Positions 17,167 through 25,522 of a DNA stretch of 64,000 nucleotides are shown in pieces. Source of the stretch: Devosia nitrariae. GTDB taxonomy: Bacteria; Pseudomonadota; Alphaproteobacteria; Rhizobiales; Devosiaceae. The stretch spans positions 186,001 to 250,000 of the forward strand of contig NZ_BSNS01000011.1 in NCBI RefSeq assembly GCF_030160115.1. The letters run 5' to 3'. Made by a program: the position numbers and the translations under genes. The notes beneath the pieces are model-generated. The model did no database searches. It worked only from the letters and a program-made list of their open reading frames with translations, and was not told where the DNA came from. Every line of letters begins with the position of its first letter. Position 1 is the first letter of the stretch.

Positions 17167-18441
17167 TTGCTCAACGGTTGCCCCGCCAATACCCGGCGAG
17201 AGGTCACGAACCGATTGAGCCAGATCAGCTTCCATCTGCACCAGATGGTGCGACGCATGTGGTTCCTGCCGGCCACGTTCTCGCTGCTGGCGATCGTGAC
17301 GATCACAGTCGCCTATGGCGTCGCCAAATTCGTGCCTGATCGAATGCCGTTGGAAATGCCCTCCGACGCAATCCGCAGCATATTGACGATCCTTGCTTCA
17401 AGTCTCCTGACAGTGGCGGTTTTTGCCTTGTCCACGATGGTGACTGCCCTCAGCACGGCATCGCAGGTGACCACGCCACGGGCCGTGCCCCTGATCGTGG
17501 AAGACCGGACCGCCCAGACTTCTATTTCGGTGTTCATCGGGGCATTCCTTTTCGCCATCCTCGGTATCATCGCGTTGTCGGCGGGCATCTATAGCCAAGC
17601 GGGGCGCCTGGTGCTGTTTCTCGTCACGCTGGGTATGGTTGTGCTGGTTACCGTGGCGCTGATCCGCTGGATCGGCCAGATATCGGCAATCGGCCGCGTG
17701 GCCGAAACCATCGACAAGGTCGAGGCTGCGACCGCCAAGGGGTTCCACACGGTCGACGAGCCGCCGCTGATGGGATGCCGCCCGCAAACCGGCGGCCCGA
17801 AGGGAAAGGCCATCAGCTGTGCCACCATTGGCTACATCCAGCACATTGATCTAGCCAACCTGCAGGATGCCGCCGAAAGGCTCGACGTCGTCGTCGATGT
17901 CATGGCTAGACCTGGCGCATATGTCTTCCCCGGACGCGCGCTCGCCCTCGTTGAGAGGGAGCTGCCCGAGGAGGAAACGGAGCGCCTTGCCGACTGCTTC
18001 GTCGTCGGCGACACACGCACTTTCGATTCCGATCCGCGCTTCGGTCTCATTGTTCTCAATGAAATTGCCAGTCGCGCGCTCTCGCCCGGGATCAACGATT
18101 CGGGCACTGCGATCGACGTGATCGGTACGCAAGTACGCATTCTGGCCGACTGGGCGTGCCTTGAACGCAACGGTGACGTGCTGTTCGAACGTCTGACGAT
18201 AACCCCGCTGACGGTGGCCGATTTGATGGTGGATGCATTTCGCCCGATTGCGCGTGACGGTGCTGGGCAAATCGAGGTCGTGCTACGCCTGCTCGCGGGG
18301 TTGCACACGCTGAGCGGCATCCCACTCCTTGCCAGCGAGGCTCGGGCAACGGCCCGCGACGTGGAGGCACGCGCCATGACGGCTCTTCTGGCCGCGAGCG
18401 ACAGGCAAGCGCTAGCAAGCGCGGCCGCGTTCGCGCATTAA
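17167..18441 (+). CDS. DUF2254 integral membrane protein
   Basis: 424 residues from a TTG start 3 bp after the Hsp70-like gene; the later ATG 17245 (MVRRMW) is an alternative. Four membrane segments occupy the first half (about 35-55, 72-95, 118-138, 145-165). A soluble C-terminal domain contains GYIQHIDLANLQDAAERLDV and RALSPGINDSGTAIDVI, typical of DUF2254. The family is predicted to be a membrane protein of unknown, possibly transport or sensor, function. Confidence 0.85.
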   Translation: MLNGCPANTRREVTNRLSQISFHLHQMVRRMWFLPATFSLLAIVTITVAYGVAKFVPDRMPLEMPSDAIRSILTILASSLLTVAVFALSTMVTALSTASQVTTPRAVPLIVEDRTAQTSISVFIGAFLFAILGIIALSAGIYSQAGRLVLFLVTLGMVVLVTVALIRWIGQISAIGRVAETIDKVEAATAKGFHTVDEPPLMGCRPQTGGPKGKAISCATIGYIQHIDLANLQDAAERLDVVVDVMARPGAYVFPGRALALVERELPEEETERLADCFVVGDTRTFDSDPRFGLIVLNEIASRALSPGINDSGTAIDVIGTQVRILADWACLERNGDVLFERLTITPLTVADLMVDAFRPIARDGAGQIEVVLRLLAGLHTLSGIPLLASEARATARDVEARAMTALLAASDRQALASAAAFAH

Positions 18442-18514
18442 ACTGAGCGTGACCGCATTGTCGCCGGGGCCGACATCGACCATATCTTTGCCGGCCACAC
18501 CGGAGCGACCTTTG

Positions 18515-18910
18515 ATGACGATTGGTAGACAGGCGGCGGCACTGGCGGCCGCGACCTTCCTCCTTTTAGCGCCCGCAGTCCAGGCTCAGGACATATCCCC
18601 CCTCGGCACCTGGCAAAGCACTAAGGGCGATGCACGCTTTACCGTCGACTATTGCCCTGACGGCGGAGAACTCTGCGCAACACTCACCTGGCTGCGCGAG
18701 GACGTGCGCAACCCGGCGCGGCTGGCCTCGGTCGGCACCCATGTCGTCGAGGGCGCCAGGAAGACCGGCCCCAACCGCTGGCGCGGCACGCTGCACTATG
18801 CCGGTCACACGCTTGCAGGTTCGGTGACCCTTGTTTCCCCGGACTTCATGCGTGTTTCGGGGTGTATGCTGCTGATCTTCTGCGAGACCGTAGAGCTCGA
18901 AAGAATGTAG
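18515..18910 (+). CDS. DUF2147 secreted protein
   Basis: 131 residues from ATG 18515, preceded by CGGAG. The signal peptide cleaves after AVQAQ (about residue 24). The DUF2147 beta-barrel domain starts PLGTWQSTKGDARFTV and ends GCMLLIFCETVELERM. Cys residues could form a disulfide. It is periplasmic with unknown function. Homologues are common in Alphaproteobacteria as small lipocalin-like proteins. Confidence 0.85.
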   Translation: MTIGRQAAALAAATFLLLAPAVQAQDISPLGTWQSTKGDARFTVDYCPDGGELCATLTWLREDVRNPARLASVGTHVVEGARKTGPNRWRGTLHYAGHTLAGSVTLVSPDFMRVSGCMLLIFCETVELERM

Positions 18911-19095
18911 CGAACCGTCGACGAGAGTATATCGGGCGAATCGGTGGCTATCTGCCAGTCCCTGAATGGCGCGCTGGCGGCGAAGGCCTTTGCAGGCGGG
19001 ATCGATCATCCGCCAGAGCCCGTCAAAAATTCGGGCCTTCCCCGGGGCTTGCCTCATTCATGTCCCATTCAGTAACTTCGCCCTATCTTTCGGGC

Positions 19096-19401
19096 ATGAA
19101 AAATCGGACTCGCAAACCTTCGGCCCTTGTTGTTCTCGCCGCTGCTCTGGCGCTCGCATTGACGGGCACCAGTATCCTGCCGGCGAACGCGCAGGGCTGC
19201 CTGAGCAACCGGGAAATCCAGGAGGCAGTGTCTTCGGGCCAGATCAAGTCTCTCGATCAGGTGCTGCGGGAAGCCGGGGTCGATTCCAGTCAATCGGTCC
19301 TCAGCGTCCAGGTTTGTGACCAGGGCGGCGGGCTCATATATATTATCGGCGTGCTGAGCCCGTCCGGCGAAGCGCAGAACCTGGTTCTGAACGCGCAATA
19401 G
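19096..19401 (+). CDS. Small periplasmic protein, FeuN-like candidate
   Basis: 101 residues from ATG 19096. A signal peptide (MKNRTRKPSALVVLAAALAL to PANAQ) leaves a mature protein of about 68 residues with two Cys (GCLSN, VQVCDQ), probably disulfide-bonded, and a charged helix NREIQEAVSSGQIKSLDQVL. It lies 129 bp before feuP on the same strand. In Sinorhizobium the gene directly before feuP encodes FeuN, a small periplasmic inhibitor of the FeuQ kinase. Position, size and export support that role here, but sequence similarity could not be checked. The TAG stop merges with repeat R1 copy C. Confidence 0.6.
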   Translation: MKNRTRKPSALVVLAAALALALTGTSILPANAQGCLSNREIQEAVSSGQIKSLDQVLREAGVDSSQSVLSVQVCDQGGGLIYIIGVLSPSGEAQNLVLNAQ

Positions 19402-19500
19402 AGCAGAATGCGAAACGGGAGCAGGTTGTTCGCAGTGAATCCCGCGACAACAAAAGCTGGAACCCGCGATTTGATTCGAACAAATCGCATGGCGCTCTAG
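19401..19500. repeat. Dispersed repeat family R1, copy C
   Basis: The unit GAGCAGAATGCGAAACGGG ... AATCCCGCGACAACAAAAGC is followed by the palindrome CGATTTGATTCGAACAAATCG and ends GCGCTCTAG. It occupies nearly all of the gap between the FeuN-like gene and feuP. It may lower read-through, leaving feuP to a promoter in or after the repeat. Confidence 0.85.
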
Positions 19501-19530
19501 ATTGGGCGGGAAAATGCAAGGGGGCCTTGG

Positions 19531-20193
19531 ATGCGTATCCTGGTTGTGGAAGATGACGTCAATCTCAACCGCCAGCTCAAGGAGGCGCTGACCGAAGCCG
19601 GCTATGCCGTCGACGTCGCCTTCGATGGCGAGGAAGGCCATTACCTCGGCGACACAGAACCCTACGACGCTATCGTTCTCGACATCGGCCTGCCGCAGAT
19701 GGATGGGCTCTCAGTGCTCGAGGAGTGGCGGCGCGCCGGCAAGACGACGCCGGTGCTGCTGTTGACGGCCCGCGACCGCTGGAGTGACAAGGTGCAAGGT
19801 ATCGATGCCGGCGCCGATGATTATGTGGCCAAGCCGTTCCACATGGAAGAAGTGCTGGCGCGCCTGCGCGCCCTTGTCCGCCGCGCCGCCGGCCACGCCT
19901 CCAATGAGATCGTCTGCGGGTCGGTCAGGCTCGACTCACGCGCCGGCAAGGTGACGGTCAACGGGCAGGCGGTAAAACTGACGAGCCACGAACTTCGGCT
20001 CCTCTCCTACCTGATGCTTCATAAAGGCAAGGTGATCTCGCGCACGGAGCTGACCGAGCACCTCTATGACCAGGACTTCGACCGCGACAGCAACACCATC
20101 GAAGTGTTTGTCGGGCGCCTGCGCAAGAAGCTGCCCGAGGAGTGCATCCAGACCGTGCGCGGGCTCGGCTATCAGATGCTGGATTTCGAGTGA
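19531..20193 (+). CDS. feuP: Response regulator FeuP (OmpR/PhoP family)
   Basis: 220 residues. The receiver domain (1-115) has acidic pocket E7/D8/D9, phospho-acceptor Asp51 in IVLDIGLPQMDG and Lys in YVAKPF. The C-terminal winged helix (about 125-218) contains LTSHELRLLSYLMLHKGKVI and HLYDQDFDRDSNTIEVFVGR. It pairs with the kinase whose GTG overlaps its TGA. In rhizobia FeuP-FeuQ activates ndvA (cyclic glucan export) and was named for iron uptake. The symbol rests on similarity type and on synteny with the cytochrome maturation operon. Confidence 0.85.
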   Translation: MRILVVEDDVNLNRQLKEALTEAGYAVDVAFDGEEGHYLGDTEPYDAIVLDIGLPQMDGLSVLEEWRRAGKTTPVLLLTARDRWSDKVQGIDAGADDYVAKPFHMEEVLARLRALVRRAAGHASNEIVCGSVRLDSRAGKVTVNGQAVKLTSHELRLLSYLMLHKGKVISRTELTEHLYDQDFDRDSNTIEVFVGRLRKKLPEECIQTVRGLGYQMLDFE

Positions 20194-21572
20194 ATCTACC
20201 AAGGCTCCGCAAAGGGTCGATCGCCGTCACACTCTTCTGGCTTTCGGCCGGGTGGCTGATCGTGGCGCTGATCGCCACCGGTTTTCTTCTGACCGACCTC
20301 TACTCGCGCGCCCTCGACACCAGCCTTTCCGAAACGCTGGAATTCCACGTCGAGAGTCTGACCGGAACGCTTCTCGAGACCGGTGATCCGTTGAGCGAGG
20401 ACGTGCGCCTGCCGGACCCTCGCTTCGACAGGCCGCGCTCGGGTTGGTACTGGATGATTCGCGACGCGTCGGGGAACCTCGTCAACCTCTCGACCTCCGT
20501 CGTCGGCATCGATTTGCCCGGCATCTCCGAGCCGCCAAACGAGCTCGGCGTGCGCACCGGCGTCTTCGAAGATGCCTTCGGCACCCGGATCCGTGCCATC
20601 GAGCGCACCATCACCGTCGGCCCGCAGACCTATCGCATCACGGTGACCGGCAGCCTTTCGGAAATCCTGCGTCTCGTCGAGCAGTTCCGCGGCCAGACCT
20701 TCATCGTGCTGGGCGCTGTTGGCGTGATGCTCGCCATCATGAGCGCCATCGTCGCGCGCTTCGCAATGCGCCCGATCGACCGGCTGAGCGATGCCATAGA
20801 GCGGGTGCGCGAGGGCGACAGCGTAAGCATCGAGGGCAACTATCCGCGTGAGATTGCCCCGCTCGCCGAGGAGGTCAACGAACTCCTGCGCTCGAACGCC
20901 GAGATCATCGAGCGCGCCCGCAACCAGGTGGGCAACCTCGCCCATGGGCTGAAGACCCCGATCGCGGTACTCCGCAACGAAGCCTCCGCTCGCAACGGAC
21001 CGCTCTCGCAGGTGGTCCTCGCCGAAAGCGAGAAGATGAGCACCATGGTCGCAACCTATCTCGAGCGGGCCCGCCTGGCTGCGAGGACTTCTGTCGTCGG
21101 CAAGAAGGCGGACGCGACGATGATCATGCTCCGGCTGACCCGGGTGATGCGCAAGATCCATCCGGACGTCACCATCGCCTTCCAGCGTCCCGACGCCTCG
21201 CTTCCCTGGTTCCGCGGTGACGAAGCGGACCTTGAGGAGATGGCGGGAAATCTCCTCGACAATGCCTGTAAATGGTCGAAGGGACAGGTGGGAGTGCGCC
21301 TTTCGGCCGAGCGCGATGAGGCCGGCGCCACGCTGCTCATCCGCATCGACGACAACGGCCCCGGTCTTTCGGAGGAGGACGCGCAGAAGGTGCTGCGGCG
21401 CGGCGTCAGGCTCGACGAGAAGACGCCGGGAACCGGTCTCGGGCTCGACATCGTCAAGGAACTGGTCGACGTCTATGGCGGCAGCCTCGAGCTCAAGCGC
21501 TCGGCGCTTGGCGGCCTCTCGGTCGAGCTGCGCCTGCCGACGGCGCGAATCGCGGGTCTCGCCAAGGCGTAA
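20190..21572 (+). CDS. feuQ: Sensor histidine kinase FeuQ
   Basis: 460 residues from GTG 20190, overlapping the feuP stop by GTGA. There are two membrane segments (about 15-36 and 171-190) around a periplasmic sensor domain of about 130 residues with SGWYWMIRD. HAMP follows (about 190-240), then HisKA with His252 in NLAHGLKTPIAVL and an ATPase domain with NLLDNACKW, DDNGPG and GTGLGLDIV. It is a PhoQ-like inner-membrane kinase that phosphorylates FeuP. The FeuN-like protein upstream is a plausible periplasmic modulator. Confidence 0.85.
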   Translation: MNLPRLRKGSIAVTLFWLSAGWLIVALIATGFLLTDLYSRALDTSLSETLEFHVESLTGTLLETGDPLSEDVRLPDPRFDRPRSGWYWMIRDASGNLVNLSTSVVGIDLPGISEPPNELGVRTGVFEDAFGTRIRAIERTITVGPQTYRITVTGSLSEILRLVEQFRGQTFIVLGAVGVMLAIMSAIVARFAMRPIDRLSDAIERVREGDSVSIEGNYPREIAPLAEEVNELLRSNAEIIERARNQVGNLAHGLKTPIAVLRNEASARNGPLSQVVLAESEKMSTMVATYLERARLAARTSVVGKKADATMIMLRLTRVMRKIHPDVTIAFQRPDASLPWFRGDEADLEEMAGNLLDNACKWSKGQVGVRLSAERDEAGATLLIRIDDNGPGLSEEDAQKVLRRGVRLDEKTPGTGLGLDIVKELVDVYGGSLELKRSALGGLSVELRLPTARIAGLAKA

Positions 21573-21645
21573 CGTGATATTGATCGCTGACGCACTTTCG
21601 CCTTAATGCAAAAACAAGAAGGCTCACCCCATCAGAGAAGCGCGC

Positions 21646-22128
21646 ATGAACAACTTCGTTAGACTTTCGCTGCCCGTCCTCGTTCTTGCCCTTGCCGGCT
21701 GCACCGGCATGGGGCGGTCGACGGTGAGCCAAAGCCAGCCGGTGATCACCGCACCGCAGCCGACCTATACGGCGCCGGCCCTGCCCAGCCCATCGCAGAC
21801 AACCCAGACCGCGTTGCAGACGACCAACGTGTCGAGCGGCTTCGTCGATCCGGACGTCGTGCCGCTGATGACGGCCAAGGATTCGGCCGAGGCCAACAGC
21901 GCCCAGTTCTATGCGCTCCAGTTCGGCCGCCCCGGTGCGCCACGCAACTGGACAGGCGAGAGCGGCACCACTGGATCGGTGTCGGTCGGCCCCTATGTGC
22001 GGGTCAACAATCTCGACTGCCGCGAATTCACCCACACGGTCAAACTCGGCGGCACCGACTACGTGCGCAAGGGAACGGCTTGCCGGGAAGTGGCTGGCAA
22101 CTGGTCGGTGGCCCCGGGCGCCGCCTGA
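21646..22128 (+). CDS. Surface antigen-like lipoprotein
   Basis: 160 residues. The signal peptide has lipobox LAGC (Cys19), followed by a Pro/Thr/Gln-rich linker (about 25-70). The C-terminal domain has RPGAPRNWTGESGTTGSV and CREFTHTVKLGGTDYVRKGT, then CREVAGNW, the pattern of the RT0821/Lpp0805 surface-antigen family. It is probably anchored to the outer membrane with a role in envelope structure. It follows feuQ by 73 bp on the same strand. Confidence 0.85.
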   Translation: MNNFVRLSLPVLVLALAGCTGMGRSTVSQSQPVITAPQPTYTAPALPSPSQTTQTALQTTNVSSGFVDPDVVPLMTAKDSAEANSAQFYALQFGRPGAPRNWTGESGTTGSVSVGPYVRVNNLDCREFTHTVKLGGTDYVRKGTACREVAGNWSVAPGAA

Positions 22129-22221
22129 CGGCAGCCCAGCAATCCCCGGTCTTGTAGCATAGGGATTGTTTACTAAGCACGGCTAGTGTGCGGACAGGAT
22201 TGTCCTCACACTGCCAATCGT

Positions 22222-23436
22222 ATGTCCTCTTCAGCACCTACCGCCGCCGACAGTGCGTCGGCTTCCAAGCAAGCTGCCAGCCTGCGCAACCGGATCGCGC
22301 AGATGCGTCCGTTCGCCGGGCTGATCGATTCCATTCTGGTCGAGGAGCCGGCAGACTTCGCCTTCGACGGCTCGCTCTCGCGCCTTCACGCCGTAGCGGC
22401 CTGGGTCTGGATGACTCGCGACCTCGCGGGTGATGCGATCGATTCCGCCCGTGTGGAAGACGGATCGCTGACCGCCGGAGAACTCGAGCCGGTGCTTCCG
22501 CTAATGCTGACGCGGGCCGCCGAGGCGATCGCCGAGTCCGATCGCGACAGCGAGGCGCGCCGGCGGCTACGCGTTCAATTGGGCGGCGACGAGGCGGCCG
22601 AACGTTTGCCGGTGCTGATGGCGGCCCTGCGCGGGCGGGCACTGCTTGTCAAAGCCCAGGCGTTTGGCAAGGCCGTCAACGGCATCACCGAAGAGGCAGG
22701 GCTCGTTGCAGCACTGCAATCCATGCCGCTCAATGACAGGACGGCCTTGGCCTTCCTGATGCACGCAGCCATGGGACAAGTCTCCAATCCGTCGCGGCTG
22801 GCCGCCGCCGCCCTCAAGCTTTCGGGCTCGGCGAGCGAGGCTGCGGTCGTGCGCGCAGGCTATGCACCGCTCATAGATGCGATGCTGGCGCACGCGCAGA
22901 ACCAGTTGCACGTCCTGCAGCCTTCGGGCCCCTTCGCCGACATCGACCTCGTCTGCCAGTCGCTCGACCGGTTCCATCGATTGGTACGCGCCGTCACCAG
23001 CCATGTGGAGCTTGAACGCAACGGGCGCTGGAGCCTCGTGCTCAGCCGGCTGACCCGCAAGGTCTCCGAGCGGATTGAGCCGCGCCTGCGCAACGTCGTG
23101 CCCGACCTCAACGGCGCCATGCGGCGTCTGCGCGAGGCCGACCGCCTCGATCCCGACCAGCTCCTTGCCGCACTCAACGGTATCTATCTCCTGGCAACGC
23201 TGCGCGATTGCAAGGACTCCCTCGCCCTCAACGCTGCCTTCGAGCAGACCTGGCTGCAGTCGGGGCAGGCGCTTGAGCTCCACCTCAACCGCAACCTCGA
23301 GCTGCTGCGCGCCAATCCCGACGATGCCGTCGTCGGCAAGCGGCTCGACGTCGGCATCAAGATGGCCGAAATCCGCTTCAATCCCGAATATGCCGAGACA
23401 TTGCGCCGGGCGCGAGCGACGGCAATGAAGCGTTAG
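22222..23436 (+). CDS. Conserved alpha-helical protein of unknown function
   Basis: 404 residues from ATG 22222 (MSSSAPTAADS). No signal peptide or membrane segment is seen. It is almost entirely helical and Leu/Ala/Arg-rich, with blocks such as HAVAAWVWMTRDLAGDAI and LCQSLDRFHRLVRAV. It looks like a conserved Hyphomicrobiales protein but I cannot name a family. Its TAG stop is the first base triplet of the R1 half repeat, which also supplies the stop codon of the convergent gene. Confidence 0.75.
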   Translation: MSSSAPTAADSASASKQAASLRNRIAQMRPFAGLIDSILVEEPADFAFDGSLSRLHAVAAWVWMTRDLAGDAIDSARVEDGSLTAGELEPVLPLMLTRAAEAIAESDRDSEARRRLRVQLGGDEAAERLPVLMAALRGRALLVKAQAFGKAVNGITEEAGLVAALQSMPLNDRTALAFLMHAAMGQVSNPSRLAAAALKLSGSASEAAVVRAGYAPLIDAMLAHAQNQLHVLQPSGPFADIDLVCQSLDRFHRLVRAVTSHVELERNGRWSLVLSRLTRKVSERIEPRLRNVVPDLNGAMRRLREADRLDPDQLLAALNGIYLLATLRDCKDSLALNAAFEQTWLQSGQALELHLNRNLELLRANPDDAVVGKRLDVGIKMAEIRFNPEYAETLRRARATAMKR

Positions 23437-23474
23437 CGCGCGATTTGATTCGATCAGATCGTATCGCGCTCTAG
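23435..23474. repeat. R1 half repeat forming stops of two convergent genes
   Basis: Only the palindromic 3' half of R1 is present: AGCGCGCGATTTGATTCG then ATCAGATCG and GCGCTCTAG. TAG 23434-23436 ends the left gene and CTA 23471-23473 (TAG on the minus strand) ends the right gene. The hairpin between them is a plausible bidirectional terminator. Confidence 0.85.
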
Positions 23475-25522
23475 GCGGGTTCGTTCGCCACCGCATTCGC
23501 GTTTGCGTCATGCGGGCGTACCAGGCGGATGGGCACCGGACGGTTCTGGTCCCTGAGCGTTGCACCTTCACCTGGCGTCGCGCCGACCTTGCCGATAAGG
23601 GCGAGGGCTTGGCCGCGTGCTTCGGGGAGCGGGGTCAATACCACGCCGATGGCATGGACCGGATTGGCCTGGTCGGAATTGACGAAGATGAGCGAGCCTG
23701 TATCGAGCCGGCGCGTTTCGAGCGATTGTACCAGCCAAACCGTCGCATTGGGGCCGTAACGAGCATTCAGATAGTCCGGAACGAGTGGGGGCGGCAGATC
23801 CTCCCCCGCGGTTCCTGTTTCACGCTCACGCTCGAAGAAGGCGCCGCGGTCGATCGCCCGCTCGCGCGCCACTTCGCCCGCGCTTTCTGATGGGATCGCG
23901 CCGAGCGCAACACCAGCCGCCACATCGGCAATGCTGAGTGCACGCGATTGCTCCGCCAGGTTCCACGTCGGCGTATGTCGGGCCAGCCCCAGCTTTCCGA
24001 GAATGGGCGCGCGCGGTGTGGCGGGCAAGGCGGTGAGGCTCTCCCCGCCATCGAGATAGCAGGGCGCTGCCGCTTTGGCCGGTATGGAGGCAATCGTTGC
24101 CGGAGCGTCTGGGGTCTCGTAAGCCGGGTCGATCAGCGTTTCGTGCAAATGGGGCACCGGCTGCCCGAAGCACCGCGCGACGGCTTCCCCGCCGCTGTCG
24201 AGACACGCCTGCGTTCCGAGATAGCCGGCCGCCGCGCCGGCGAGCGCGAGATGCGGCGGACCATCGCCGGCAACCAGTCGGCTTTGCTCCGCCTGCCAAC
24301 CGCTGAGCCCACCGCCCATATGCCAGAGCGTCAAGTCCGGCTGCCAACCGCCGCAGACAATGAGGCGCTGAGCATGGAGCGGCTCTTCCTCACGCTCATA
24401 ACCCTCGATCGAAACTGCGGTTCTGACCGAAAGGCCTGGCGCGCCGCGGCCGGAGAGCGTTGCCGCCAGGGGCATCACACCGCCCGCCATGGTGATGCCG
24501 TAGGCCTTGCAGAACTCGATGAACCGCGACTGCGGCTGCGGCCGATGGTCGACGATGCGCCGCACGCCGATGCCGGCATCGGCCGCAAGCACGGCGAGCC
24601 TGTAGGCGGCATTGGAGACGGTGGCGAAGGCAGCCGAGCGATCCGGCCAGACGCCGTAGGCGTGAGCGAGGTGAAAAGCTTCCATAGTGCCGACAACACC
24701 GGGCAGCCGGTTGCCGGTAAAGAGCGGCAGGCGTTCCAGGGTTCCGGTCGCCAGAACGACATGCGAGGCTTCGATTTCGCGGATCGTTTCCTTAGCATGG
24801 CCTTTGTCCTGCAGGACGCTGTGGATACGTAGGCGCCGTCCATTGAGTGCGACGACTTCGCTGGCGACGAGAACTGCGATGTTGGCAAGTGCGGTGATCT
24901 CGCTCGTGAGGCGAGCGATGGCGTCCTCGGGCGCTTCCTCGCCCTCGGTGCGCCCGAAGAGCATGGCATTGCCTCCCAGCATAGGCCGGCGCTCGACGAG
25001 GACAACGGAGCGGTCCATCCGCGCGGCCGCCACCGCCGCCGTCATTCCCGCCACCCCTCCGCCGACGATCACCACATCGGCTGCCCGGACCTCTCCCGCT
25101 TCCATTGCCGAAGTACCTGGCGGCAGAGCGGTGGTATCGAGGCGGATGCCGAGCGACCGCGGCGGCCCCTGCAATATGCGGCGCAGGCGGGCAGCGGCTG
25201 TGTCGCCCGCTGGGCCGGCCGGCAGCGTGACGAGATCGAGATTGTCGATCGCCGGCACGCGCGCCATGGGAAGGGCATGACCAGGATCGGCCGTTTCGGC
25301 CACTGGCGGCGCGAAGGCCGTGGTGAGCGCAATCGGAGAGCCGGCCAGCGTGCCATGCTCGGCAAAGCCCGATGCGACGGCGGCGCTGAGCACCGTATCG
25401 CCGGCGAAACCTTCAACGAGGTGTCCGTTGAGGCGGAAACGCAATGGCCGCGTGCGATCGATGGCGTTGCCGGCAAGCAGGTGACGCGGATCAACATCGA
25501 GACGGTTCGGTTGCCCCTTCAT
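23471..25522 (-). CDS. Sarcosine oxidase alpha-like FAD/2Fe-2S oxidoreductase with shrunken GcvT domain
   Basis: 683 residues from ATG 25522. Residues about 25-100 match the N-terminal 2Fe-2S-fold domain of SoxA/HcnA-type subunits (FRLNGHLVEGFAGDTVLSAA), but the Fe-S cysteines are missing. An FAD domain follows with VVIVGGGVAGMTAAVAA (about 150) and LVERRPMLGGNAMLF. The C-terminal folate-binding GcvT domain of SoxA (about 370 residues) is reduced to about 110, keeping only end motifs (FERERE, TLRDQNRPVPIRLV). The ATG overlaps the stop of the upstream SoxB-like gene. It probably oxidises an amine or amino acid as a heterodimer. The substrate is unknown. Confidence 0.75.
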   Translation of the reverse strand: MKGQPNRLDVDPRHLLAGNAIDRTRPLRFRLNGHLVEGFAGDTVLSAAVASGFAEHGTLAGSPIALTTAFAPPVAETADPGHALPMARVPAIDNLDLVTLPAGPAGDTAAARLRRILQGPPRSLGIRLDTTALPPGTSAMEAGEVRAADVVIVGGGVAGMTAAVAAARMDRSVVLVERRPMLGGNAMLFGRTEGEEAPEDAIARLTSEITALANIAVLVASEVVALNGRRLRIHSVLQDKGHAKETIREIEASHVVLATGTLERLPLFTGNRLPGVVGTMEAFHLAHAYGVWPDRSAAFATVSNAAYRLAVLAADAGIGVRRIVDHRPQPQSRFIEFCKAYGITMAGGVMPLAATLSGRGAPGLSVRTAVSIEGYEREEEPLHAQRLIVCGGWQPDLTLWHMGGGLSGWQAEQSRLVAGDGPPHLALAGAAAGYLGTQACLDSGGEAVARCFGQPVPHLHETLIDPAYETPDAPATIASIPAKAAAPCYLDGGESLTALPATPRAPILGKLGLARHTPTWNLAEQSRALSIADVAAGVALGAIPSESAGEVARERAIDRGAFFERERETGTAGEDLPPPLVPDYLNARYGPNATVWLVQSLETRRLDTGSLIFVNSDQANPVHAIGVVLTPLPEARGQALALIGKVGATPGEGATLRDQNRPVPIRLVRPHDANANAVANEPA

